From: Microbacterium sp. C7(2022)
GTDB taxonomy: Bacteria; Actinomycetota; Actinomycetes; Actinomycetales; Microbacteriaceae
Length of the DNA stretch: 64,000 nt
Direction: 5' to 3'
Assembly: GCF_028823665.1 (NCBI RefSeq)
Contig: NZ_JAPEHV010000006.1
Location: 333,830 to 397,829 of the forward strand
In this document: positions 47,999 through 55,452 of the stretch, piece by piece
How the letters are laid out: the number at the start of each line of letters is the position of its first letter
Numbering within the stretch: the first letter of the stretch is position 1
The notes under the pieces: generated by a model
What the model was told of the DNA's origin: nothing
The model's database searches: none
The model's input: the letters and a program-made list of their open reading frames with translations, nothing else
Program-made: the position numbers and the translations under genes

Positions 47999-49162
47999 AT
48001 GACCGACCGCAAAGACATGACCCGCACCTCCTCCGGCTACTTCGTGAGCCAGGAAGCACCGATCCGCACCGACAACCCCGTGCCGACCCCGACGAGCCCC
48101 GCTCCCGACATCCTGCGCTGCGCGTACATGGAACTCGTTGTCACCGACCTCGCCGCGTCGCGGGAGTTCTATGTCGACGTGCTCGGCCTCTACGTCACCG
48201 AAGAGGACGGCGACGCGATCTACCTGCGTTCGACCGAGGAGTTCATCCACCACAACCTGGTGCTGCGCCAGGGAGAGGTCGCCGCCGTCGCCGCGTTCAG
48301 CTACCGCGTCCGGTCGGCGGAAGACCTCGACAAGGCCGTCGCCTTCTATTCGGAACTCGGATGCCGCGTCGAACGCCGCACGGGCGGATGGACCAAGGGC
48401 ATCGGCGACTCGGTGCGGGTCACCGACCCGCTCGGGTTCCCCTACGAGTTCTTCTTCCAGACCGAGCACGTCGAGCGCTTGTCGTGGCGCTACGATCTGC
48501 ACACGCCCGGCGAGTTGGTGCGCCTGGACCACTTCAACCAGGTCACCCCCGACGTGCCTCGCGCGGTGAAGTTCATGCAGGATCTCGGGTTCCGGGTCAC
48601 CGAAGACATCCAGGATGACGCCGGCACCGTGTATGCCGCGTGGATGCGCCGCAAGCCCACCGTGCACGACACCGCGATGACCGGTGGCGACGGCCCCCGC
48701 ATGCACCACGTGGCCTTCGCCACGCACGAGAAGCACAACATTCTGGCGATCTGCGACAAGCTCGGGGCGCTCCGCCGCTCGGACGCGATCGAGCGCGGCC
48801 CCGGCCGCCACGGGGTGTCCAACGCGTTCTACCTGTATCTGCGCGACCCCGACGGACACCGCGTTGAGATCTACACGCAGGATTACTACACCGGTGACCC
48901 CGACAACCCGGTGGTCACATGGGACGTGCACGACAATCAGCGACGCGACTGGTGGGGCAACCCCGTCGTGCCGAGCTGGTACACCGAGGCCTCGCTCGTG
49001 CTCGACCTCGACGGCAACCCGCAGCCGGTGGTGGCGCGCACCGACGACAGCGAGATGGCGGTGACGATCGGCGCCGACGGGTTCAGCTACACCCGCCCGG
49101 GCGACGAGCATGCGATGCCCGAGTACAAGCAGGGCGAATACAAGCTCGGCCACCAGTTGTAG
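47999..49162 (+). CDS. hpaD: 3,4-dihydroxyphenylacetate 2,3-dioxygenase
   Basis: A 387-residue extradiol dioxygenase of the type I (vicinal oxygen chelate) family, strikingly like Brevibacterium homoprotocatechuate 2,3-dioxygenase. Predicted metal ligands are His178 (LDHFNQVTPD), His237 (MHHVAFATHEKHNI) and Glu290 (HRVEIYTQDYY), with second-sphere His223 (VHDTA) and Tyr280. The C-terminal lid NQRRDWWGNPVVPSWYTEAS is intact. It cleaves homoprotocatechuate between C2 and C3; Fe(II) or Mn(II) are both known in this family. A 35-residue N-terminal extension precedes the usual start. Confidence 0.95.
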   Translation: MTDRKDMTRTSSGYFVSQEAPIRTDNPVPTPTSPAPDILRCAYMELVVTDLAASREFYVDVLGLYVTEEDGDAIYLRSTEEFIHHNLVLRQGEVAAVAAFSYRVRSAEDLDKAVAFYSELGCRVERRTGGWTKGIGDSVRVTDPLGFPYEFFFQTEHVERLSWRYDLHTPGELVRLDHFNQVTPDVPRAVKFMQDLGFRVTEDIQDDAGTVYAAWMRRKPTVHDTAMTGGDGPRMHHVAFATHEKHNILAICDKLGALRRSDAIERGPGRHGVSNAFYLYLRDPDGHRVEIYTQDYYTGDPDNPVVTWDVHDNQRRDWWGNPVVPSWYTEASLVLDLDGNPQPVVARTDDSEMAVTIGADGFSYTRPGDEHAMPEYKQGEYKLGHQL

Positions 49163-49198
49163 CATCCCGAATCACTGAGTCGCGCCTGAGGAGAACCC

Positions 49199-49984
49199 AT
49201 GCTGTCGCCCGAGACCATCGAGCAGCTTGCCGCTGAGCTTGCCGAAGCCGACCGCTCGCACGGCGTGATTCCGCGTATCACCGCCCGTCACCCCGAAGCG
49301 ACCGTCGAGGACTCCTACGCGATCCAGGGCGTGTGGCGCGACCGCATGATCGCTGACGGTCGTCGCCTGGTCGGGCGCAAGATCGGTCTGACCTCCAAGG
49401 CGATGCAGCAGGCGACGGGCATCACCGAGCCCGACTACGGGGTGATGTTCGACGACACCGTATACGCCAGCGGGTCGACGATCCCGTTCGACGCCTTCTC
49501 GAACGTGCGCATCGAGGTCGAACTCGCCTTCGTGCTGCGCTCGCCCCTCGAGGGCGGCGACTGCACGCTCGAGCGGGCGCTCGACGCGATCGACTACGTC
49601 ACGCCCGCGCTCGAGGTGCTGAACTCCCACATCGAACTCGCTGGCCGCACGATCGTCGACACGATCGCCGACAACGCCGCCTACGGGGCGATGGTGCTGG
49701 GTGACGTGCGTATGAAGCCCGACGAGATCGACCTGCGGTGGGTTCCCGGCGTGCTCTCGCGCAACGGCGAGATCGAAGAGACGGGTGTCGCTGCCGGAGT
49801 GCTGGGTCACCCGGCGCGCGGCGTCGCGTGGCTCGCCGACAAGTTCCACCAGCACGGTGCCAGACTCGAGGCGGGCGAGATCATTCTCGCCGGGTCGTTC
49901 ACGCGGCCCATGTGGGTGCAGCGCGGCGACGAGGTGCTGTGCGACTACCGAGAGATGGGAACCATCGCATGCCGCTTCGATTGA
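49199..49984 (+). CDS. hpaH: 2-oxo-hept-3-ene-1,7-dioate hydratase
   Basis: A 261-residue hydratase of the FAH-like MhpD/HpaH family, adding water to 2-oxohept-3-ene-1,7-dioate. Motifs are GRKIGLTSKAMQQATGITEPDYGVMFDD, the metal-binding RIEVELAFVL, and GHPARGVAWLADKFHQHGARLEAGEIILAGSFT. GAGGAGAACCC precedes the ATG. Its 3' end overlaps the hpaI start by 16 bases. Confidence 0.94.
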   Translation: MLSPETIEQLAAELAEADRSHGVIPRITARHPEATVEDSYAIQGVWRDRMIADGRRLVGRKIGLTSKAMQQATGITEPDYGVMFDDTVYASGSTIPFDAFSNVRIEVELAFVLRSPLEGGDCTLERALDAIDYVTPALEVLNSHIELAGRTIVDTIADNAAYGAMVLGDVRMKPDEIDLRWVPGVLSRNGEIEETGVAAGVLGHPARGVAWLADKFHQHGARLEAGEIILAGSFTRPMWVQRGDEVLCDYREMGTIACRFD

Positions 49985-50781
49985 CGCCGACCTTCCGCGA
50001 CGCGCTCTCGCGCGCTGATCGTCCCCTGGCCGGCATGTGGGTGTGCTCGAACTCCCCGCTCGTGGCAGAGATCTGCGCGGGCGCAGGGCTCGATTGGCTT
50101 CTCATCGATATGGAACATGCACCTAACGGCCTCGAATCGGTACTCGCGCAACTGCAGGCGGTGGCCGCGTACCCGGTGACCCCGGTGGTGCGCGTGCCCG
50201 CGAACGACGCGGTCACCATCAAGCAGGTTCTCGATCTCGGAGCGCAGAACATCCTGGTGCCGATGGTGGAGTCCGAGTCGGATGCCGCGTCCGCCGTGGC
50301 AGCGGTGCGATACCCGCCTCGGGGCAGGCGAGGTGTGGGCTCGGCGCTGGGGCGCTCTGCCCGGTGGAACCGCGTCGATGGCTACCTCGTGGATGCGGAT
50401 GCCCACGTGTCGTTGTTCGTGCAGATCGAATCCGCGGATGCTGTCGCTCACGCGGCGCAGATCGCAGCCGTCGACGGCGTGGACGGCGTGTTCGTGGGGC
50501 CGAGCGATCTGTCCGCGTCGATGGGGCTGCTGGGTCAGCAGACGCACCCCGATGTCGTCGGCGCCGTCCGAGCGACCTTCGAGGCGGTGCACGCCAACGG
50601 AAAGCCGGTCGGGGTCAACGCGTTCGATCCGGCGGTCGCAGACGAGTATCTCCGCGCGGGCGCGGAATTCATTCTGGTGGGCGCAGACGTTGCCCTGCTT
50701 GCGCGCGGTTCAGAAGCACTTGCGGCGCGCTTTGTGGCGGCATCCGACGACGAGACCCCCGGCGAGCGCGCGTCATACTGA
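49969..50781 (+). CDS. hpaI: 4-hydroxy-2-oxoheptane-1,7-dioate aldolase
   Basis: A 270-residue class II aldolase of the HpcH/HpaI family that splits its substrate into pyruvate and succinic semialdehyde. Family motifs: GLDWLLIDMEHAPNGL, PVVRVPANDAVTIKQVLDLGAQNILVPMVES, the metal Glu in VQIESADAV, and VDGVFVGPSDLSASMG. It begins inside the last codons of hpaH. Products feed pyruvate metabolism and, through the GabD-like enzyme, succinate dehydrogenase. Confidence 0.94.
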   Translation: MPLRLTPTFRDALSRADRPLAGMWVCSNSPLVAEICAGAGLDWLLIDMEHAPNGLESVLAQLQAVAAYPVTPVVRVPANDAVTIKQVLDLGAQNILVPMVESESDAASAVAAVRYPPRGRRGVGSALGRSARWNRVDGYLVDADAHVSLFVQIESADAVAHAAQIAAVDGVDGVFVGPSDLSASMGLLGQQTHPDVVGAVRATFEAVHANGKPVGVNAFDPAVADEYLRAGAEFILVGADVALLARGSEALAARFVAASDDETPGERASY

Positions 50782-50804
50782 CGGGCCCGCTCCCCCGCCC
50801 CGCC

Positions 50805-51107
50805 TCAGGCGCAGACGTCGGTGACGAGACTCACGTTGTAGTCCGCGACGCGCTGCGGGATGCCCGCGAAGGCCTCCGCGCGCGCTGCCGAGGCCATGTA
50901 GGTCTCTTCGAGCGCGATGAACGCATCGGCGTCACCTTCGGCCGACACAGCCCACACGAACTCGTTCGTCTCGGGCAACCCGTACGCGAAGTCGATGGCG
51001 AACCCTGCGGCCGGGCGCACTTTCGGCATCCATTCGTTCCACCACGCGACGAACGCGTCGTATTCTCCCTCGACCAGCGTGTATCGGCGCAGCTGCACGG
51101 TTCTCAT
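50805..51107 (-). CDS. NIPSNAP-like small protein
   Basis: A 100-residue alpha/beta-barrel-dimer-type protein: MRTVQLRRYTLVEGEYDAFVAWWNEWMPKVRPAAGFAIDF, then NEFVWAVSAEGDADAFIALEETYMAS. The pattern (R-x-Y-x-L near the start, F/W-x-W-x-x-x-x-P-x-x-x-x-x-G, NEFVW) resembles NIPSNAP family members. It converges on hpaI and is divergent from the ThDP enzyme gene. Function is unknown; a role in the same catabolism is only positional inference. Confidence 0.7.
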   Translation of the reverse strand: MRTVQLRRYTLVEGEYDAFVAWWNEWMPKVRPAAGFAIDFAYGLPETNEFVWAVSAEGDADAFIALEETYMASAARAEAFAGIPQRVADYNVSLVTDVCA

Positions 51108-51147
51108 GCACCCATCATGCCCGTCCGTCGGGCAGAGCCGGGCGACA

Positions 51148-51153
51148 TATAAT
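51148..51153 (+). promoter_or_regulatory. consensus -10 (TATAAT) upstream of ThDP enzyme gene
   Basis: A perfect TATAAT in an otherwise GC-rich region lies 116 bases before the ThDP-enzyme ATG, in the gap to the divergent NIPSNAP-like gene. No good -35 was recognised. On the minus strand the same patch reads TTATAT, so it could serve both directions. Confidence 0.4.
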
Positions 51154-51268
51154 TGCCCTGTCCGGCGCATCTGCCGCCGGTGCTCGAAAAATGGGCACGC
51201 AGCCGCGCACGGTGGCGCGAGCGAGACACATACGGCCTTCACATCCGTTTCATCTCGCAGGAGCTGTC

Positions 51269-52921
51269 ATGCCTACCGTCTCTGCGCACGTCGCGCTCAC
51301 CCTCGCCCGCCACATCGATCACGTCTTCGGCGTGATGGGGAACGGCAACGCCTACTTTCTCGACGCGCTCGAACGCGCGACCGACGTGCACTTCACCGCG
51401 GTGCGCCACGAAGCGGGCGGTGTCGTGGCCGCCGACGCGTTCCACCGCGCATCGGGCCAGCTGGCCGCCGCGACCTCAACATACGGCGCCGGTTTCACCA
51501 ACACGCTCACCGCGCTCGCCGAAGCCGTGCAGGCCCACGTTCCGCTCATCCTCGTCGTCGGCGACGAACCGACGTCGGGCCCGCGCCCGTGGGACGTCGA
51601 CCAGATCGCCATGGCTTCGGCGGTGGGCGCTCGCACGTACACGGTCGGTCGCACGGATGCCGCGGCCACCACGGTGATTGCGATCGAGCACGCGCTCACG
51701 TACCGCGTACCCACGGTGTTGGCGATTCCGTATGACGTCGCTTCCCTTGACGCCGGCGACGTCCCCGCCGCCCCCGATCCGGTGCTGCCCGCGCCGCTGA
51801 TCGCCCGCGGCCCGTTCGCCGAAGCTTCCCTTCGCGAGGTGGCATCGGCTCTCGCTACGGCGAGCCGCCCCTTCCTGCTGGCCGGGCGCGGAGCGTGGAT
51901 CGCCGGGGCCGGTGACGCGCTCGGCGACGTCGCCGACCTCACCGGTGCCGTCACCGCGTCGACCGCTCTTGCGCGCGGCATCTTTCCGCGCGGCGAATAC
52001 GACCTGGGCGTCACCGGAGGCTTCGGCGCCGAGGGCGCGATGGACCTCGTGCGCGAGGCCGATGTCGCGGTGGTGTTCGGCGCGTCGCTGAACCAATTCA
52101 CGATGCGATTCGGCGACCTGTTCGCGCCGGGAACGCGCGTGTTCCAGATCGACGTGGCACCGACGGCGACGCACCCGCACGTCGCCGGATTCGTTCGAGC
52201 GGATGCCGCCACAGCCGCGGCCGAAATTGTCACCGAGCTGAGTGAAATGGGCGCAGAACCCAGCGGCTGGCGAGAGAGCATCGACATCGCGGCGCTGCGG
52301 CAGTATCCGGCGGGCGACGCGCTCGCCGCCGACGGCAGGCTCGACCCGAGATCGGTCGCGGCGCGCATTGGCGAACTGCTGCCGGCCGACCGCGTCGTCG
52401 TCTCGGACGGCGGGCACTTCATCGGGTGGGCGAACATGTATTGGCCGGTCGCGTCCCCGGATCGCATGATGATGGTCGGCACGGCGTTCCAGTCGATCGG
52501 GCTCGGGTGGCCGTCGGTCGCGGGCGCTGCTCTCGCCCAACCGGATGCCACGGTGGTGCTCACCACGGGCGACGGCGGCGGGCTCATGGCCCTGTCGGAT
52601 CTTGAGACGGCCGTGCGCACGGCTGCCGGTCGCGGTCTGGCCGTCGTATGGAACGACGCCGCGTACGGCGCCGAGGTGAACCTGTACGGGCTCAAGGGGC
52701 TTGCGAAGGCGCCGATGATGATCCCCCAAGTGGACTTCGCGGCACTGGCGACCGGCGTGGGTGCCGAGGGCGTGGTGGTTCGCGACCTGTCGGATCTCGA
52801 TCGCCTGGAGTCGTGGGCCGCCGAGGATGCGGCATCCCGATCCTTCCTCGTGCTCGACTGCCGCATCTCGGGAGACGTGATCGCTCCGTACCAACAGGAG
52901 ATCATTCGCGTGAACTCGTGA
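51269..52921 (+). CDS. thiamine diphosphate-dependent enzyme (acetolactate synthase-like)
   Basis: A 550-residue ThDP enzyme with the three-domain fold of decarboxylases and acetohydroxyacid synthases. The N-terminal Pyr domain carries the catalytic Glu in AVRHEAGGVVAADAF; the C-terminal PP domain has TTGDGGGLMALSDLETAVRTAAGRGLAVVWND (GDG-x24-ND Mg/ThDP motif). ATG at 51269 follows GCAGGAGC. Substrate is not identifiable; the location beside the hydroxyphenylacetate cluster suggests an aryl 2-oxoacid decarboxylase, but an acetolactate synthase paralogue remains possible. Confidence 0.8.
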   Translation: MPTVSAHVALTLARHIDHVFGVMGNGNAYFLDALERATDVHFTAVRHEAGGVVAADAFHRASGQLAAATSTYGAGFTNTLTALAEAVQAHVPLILVVGDEPTSGPRPWDVDQIAMASAVGARTYTVGRTDAAATTVIAIEHALTYRVPTVLAIPYDVASLDAGDVPAAPDPVLPAPLIARGPFAEASLREVASALATASRPFLLAGRGAWIAGAGDALGDVADLTGAVTASTALARGIFPRGEYDLGVTGGFGAEGAMDLVREADVAVVFGASLNQFTMRFGDLFAPGTRVFQIDVAPTATHPHVAGFVRADAATAAAEIVTELSEMGAEPSGWRESIDIAALRQYPAGDALAADGRLDPRSVAARIGELLPADRVVVSDGGHFIGWANMYWPVASPDRMMMVGTAFQSIGLGWPSVAGAALAQPDATVVLTTGDGGGLMALSDLETAVRTAAGRGLAVVWNDAAYGAEVNLYGLKGLAKAPMMIPQVDFAALATGVGAEGVVVRDLSDLDRLESWAAEDAASRSFLVLDCRISGDVIAPYQQEIIRVNS

Positions 52922-52928
52922 GCGCAAG

Positions 52929-52967
52929 TGTCAACCTGTTGACATTCGCGGTGTCAACAGGTTGACT
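52929..52967. promoter_or_regulatory. paired MarR operators
   Basis: TGTCAACCTGTTGACA (52929-52944) and TGTCAACAGGTTGACT (52952-52967) are two near-identical palindromes whose centres are 23 bases apart, immediately upstream of the marR start. The first contains TTGACA, a possible -35. They are strong candidates for autoregulatory binding sites. Confidence 0.8.
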
Positions 52968-52974
52968 ACTTGGT

Positions 52975-53421
52975 GTGAATGAACGCCTCACCGTCACTCT
53001 CCACCACTTGGTGTCCGAACTCGACGCGTACGCCGACGATTATTTACAACGCCATCACGGCGTCAGCTTCAACACGTTTCAGGTGCTCGCCGTCGTCGCC
53101 GACGTCGAACCGGTCGACATCACGCACTTGGCTCGCTGCCTGGGCGTCACCAAGGCGGCGGTGAGCAAGCGCGTGCCGGCGCTCGTCGAGGGCGGGTGGC
53201 TCACGACGAGCGCCGATCCCACGCACAAGCGCCGCGTCATGGTCTCGCTCACGCCGCGCGCCGCTGACCTCGTTCAGGTGGCGGGTGGCGAACTCGAAGC
53301 CGAGTTCACGGCGTTGTTCACCGACTCACGCCTGTCCGCGACCGGTATCGAAGCGACAGCCCTCAACACCCACCTGCATCTGCTCACCACGATTCTGCTC
53401 GAGAAAGGCTCCTCCTCGTGA
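52975..53421 (+). CDS. MarR-family transcriptional regulator
   Basis: A 148-residue winged-helix repressor. The DNA-binding core is ITHLARCLGVTKAAVSKRVPALVEGGWLTTSADPTHKRRVMVSLTPRAADLV, including the recognition helix and the D-x-R-type wing (here DPTHKRR). GTG at 52975 follows the two palindromes closely. The stop overlaps the GTG of the flavoprotein gene, so regulator and quinone-reductase-like enzyme form a two-gene unit, a common redox or quinone stress arrangement. Confidence 0.92.
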   Translation: MNERLTVTLHHLVSELDAYADDYLQRHHGVSFNTFQVLAVVADVEPVDITHLARCLGVTKAAVSKRVPALVEGGWLTTSADPTHKRRVMVSLTPRAADLVQVAGGELEAEFTALFTDSRLSATGIEATALNTHLHLLTTILLEKGSSS

Positions 53422-54068
53422 CTCGCATCCTCGTCGTGATCGGCACCCCGATCGCCGATTCACTGACCCACTCGCTCGCGCAGTCGTATGCCACGGCGGC
53501 GCGCGAGGCCGGCGCACAGGTCGACGTGATCGATCTGGCGACCGATCCGATCCCCGCCCACCCCACGTCGCGCAACGAGCTACGGGCACCGCGCACCGAC
53601 GACGACCGCCCGCTCGATCCCGACGTCGCCGACTATGTGGCACGTGTGGCCAACGCCGATCACCTCGCGCTGTTCTTTCCGCAGTGGTGGGGCACGTACC
53701 CCGCCGCACTCAAGGCGTTCGTCGACCGCGTCTTCCTGTCGGGATTCGCGTTCCGGTATCGCCCCACCGGGAAGCTGTGGGACCCGTTGCTGACTGGCCG
53801 CACCGCGCGCATCGTGATGACGATGGACTCGCCACGCCTGTGGAACGCGCTGCGCTACCGCCATGCCGCCGAAATCAGCCTCAAGAACGCGATCCTCTCC
53901 TACTGCGGCATCCGCACGGCCGGCATCACTCGCCTCGCCGAGGTACGTCATGTCTCCGCGGCGACACGCGAGCGCTGGGTGGACAGTATGGGGGGCCTCG
54001 CACGGCGCGACGCAGCGGCATCCCGGAGCACTCGCGAACGCGAGCGAGCGGTCAGCCCCGCGGCGTGA
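53418..54068 (+). CDS. NAD(P)H:quinone oxidoreductase-like flavodoxin-fold protein
   Basis: A 216-residue protein of the Flavodoxin_2 family (KefF/MdaB-like). N-terminal TRILVVIGTPIADSLTHSLAQSYATAAREAGAQVDVIDLATDPIP is the FMN/FAD phosphate loop region, and LALFFPQWWGTYPAALKAFVDRVFLSGFAFRYRPTGKLWDPLLTGRTARIVMTMDSP is strongly family-like. GTG at 53418 overlaps the marR stop. It probably reduces quinones or related electrophiles and is repressed by the MarR protein; whether this serves the aromatic pathway is unknown. Confidence 0.88.
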   Translation: MTRILVVIGTPIADSLTHSLAQSYATAAREAGAQVDVIDLATDPIPAHPTSRNELRAPRTDDDRPLDPDVADYVARVANADHLALFFPQWWGTYPAALKAFVDRVFLSGFAFRYRPTGKLWDPLLTGRTARIVMTMDSPRLWNALRYRHAAEISLKNAILSYCGIRTAGITRLAEVRHVSAATRERWVDSMGGLARRDAAASRSTRERERAVSPAA

Positions 54069-54107
54069 TGCGTGACGCGCACGCCACGGCCGTGCCACGC
54101 TAGAGCG

Positions 54108-54683
54108 ATGAAGACCTGGATCGTCCGCTTCGCGACCTTGTACGTGTTCAACGTCGTCGTCCTGCTCGTCATCGGCTTGCTCACGCCCGCGAGCGTGGGG
54201 TGGGCGGTCTTCTGGGCCGCCGCGCTGATGGCGCTGCTCGAGCTGTTCGTGAAGCCGCTCGTACTGAAGATGTTCCGCTCGTCCGCATCGAAGGGCGTGC
54301 ACCGCCGGACGCGCGCCGGCGAGGCGATCGTGCAGGGCCTTCTCGTGCTGGCCGTTGCGGCGATCGTGTGGGTGCTCACCCTGCTGCTGAGCGGCGTGAG
54401 CGCGGGTGGCAGTTGGTTTTGGGCGTGGGTACTCCCGCCCATCCTGATCACGATCGGCTGGGCGATCTACGCCAAGGTCAGCGGCTCTCTCGAGCAGCGC
54501 GCCGGCGAACTCTACGACCGCGCGGGTGGTGGCCCCGCGGTGCGACCCGCGAGTGAAACGGCAACGAACACCGTGGCGAACACGGCGGCGGAGTCCGCCG
54601 AGAAGGCCGCGGCCCGCAAGGAACTGCGCGACGGCCTCACGCCCGAGCAGCGCAAGATGTTCGACGACCTCGACAAGAGCTGA
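54108..54683 (+). CDS. membrane protein with hydrophilic C-terminal tail
   Basis: A 191-residue protein with about four hydrophobic helices in residues 5-125 (FATLYVFNVVVLLVIGLL; VGWAVFWAAALMALLELFV; ILVLAVAAIVWVLTLLLS-like; WFWAWVLPPILITIGWAIYA) and a charged, Ala-rich tail (SETATNTVANTAAESAEKAAARKELRDGL). ATG at 54108 is chosen; the reading frame extends upstream to 54072 without likely function. No domain recognised. It is the last ordinary chromosomal-looking gene before the mobile-element region. Confidence 0.7.
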   Translation: MKTWIVRFATLYVFNVVVLLVIGLLTPASVGWAVFWAAALMALLELFVKPLVLKMFRSSASKGVHRRTRAGEAIVQGLLVLAVAAIVWVLTLLLSGVSAGGSWFWAWVLPPILITIGWAIYAKVSGSLEQRAGELYDRAGGGPAVRPASETATNTVANTAAESAEKAAARKELRDGLTPEQRKMFDDLDKS

Positions 54684-54710
54684 ACCCGGGCGGCGTACGA
54701 GCGGCTGTTC

Positions 54711-55297
54711 TCAACACCTGAAGTGCGCAGATCGCGCGGCACTGAGGTAGGACGGGCAGTGCTCGCAGATGTTCGCGTAGCTGCATGCGCCTTGCGCTGG
54801 GGTGCGGAGGCAGAATCCGCCAGCCATCCGGGACTTCAGCAGCGGGGTGTCTTTCCAGTCGCGTCCGCCGGTGATGATGGTGAGCGGCAGCTGGGTGCGC
54901 CCGCCTGTGTCTCCCGCAGCGACGACAGGGGTGTTCTGTTTCGCAAGGTCGAGGGCGCGTTCGTATTCGGTACGGACGGTGTGGTCGAACAGACGCCCGT
55001 AGCGGAGGCTCATCTCCGTGTTCGCGAAGAAGGCCGCGGCTTTTTTCAAGAACGCGTTCTCCTCTGCCAGCCGCCGCACGTCGGCCTCCAATGCCGCGAT
55101 GCGCGCCGCTTCGACTGGCAACGGCGCGGTCGAAGGATCGGGGTGCTGTTGGCGGTACGTCTTCACCCAATAGCCCAGCGAGCTCTCATTGATCTCGAGC
55201 TCGCGAGCGACCTGCGCGATCGGCCGATTCCGACCACCACGAGCTGGACCGCGTCAGCTTTGAACTCCGGAGTGAACTTCCTGCGATTCGTAGACAT
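54711..55297 (-). pseudogene. chimeric remnant: IS3-type orfA joined to integrase C-terminus
   Basis: From the ATG at 55297, MSTNRRKFTPEFKADAVQLV is an IS3-family OrfA N-terminus. Its frame breaks near 55235; the next piece, in another frame, continues the same protein (NRPIAQVARELEINESSLGYWVKTYRQQH) through the leucine-zipper stretch ADVRRLAEENAFLKKAAAFFA. At about 55015 the sequence switches to the C-terminus of a tyrosine-recombinase-like protein (SLRYGRLFDHTVRTEYERAL, GGFCLRTPAQGACSYANICEHCPSY). So this is a frameshifted transposase start fused to unrelated integrase debris, not a working gene. Confidence 0.75.
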
Positions 55298-55447
55298 CGA
55301 CTCCCGTCGACCCTTCCTGGTAACGACTGTCTACGAAAAGTGTCACACCCCACACCCCTCGCGCACTCCTGAGAAGATGCCGTGACGCGAGCCGGTCGAT
55401 GCCAGTCACGGTCGCTCTGCACTTGACGAACTACACAGGGGCACCCC

Positions 55448-55452
55448 CTAAG
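55448..55452. repeat. target-site duplication, left
   Basis: CTAAG immediately before the left inverted repeat of the IS1380-type element; the same five bases follow the right repeat. Confidence 0.8.
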
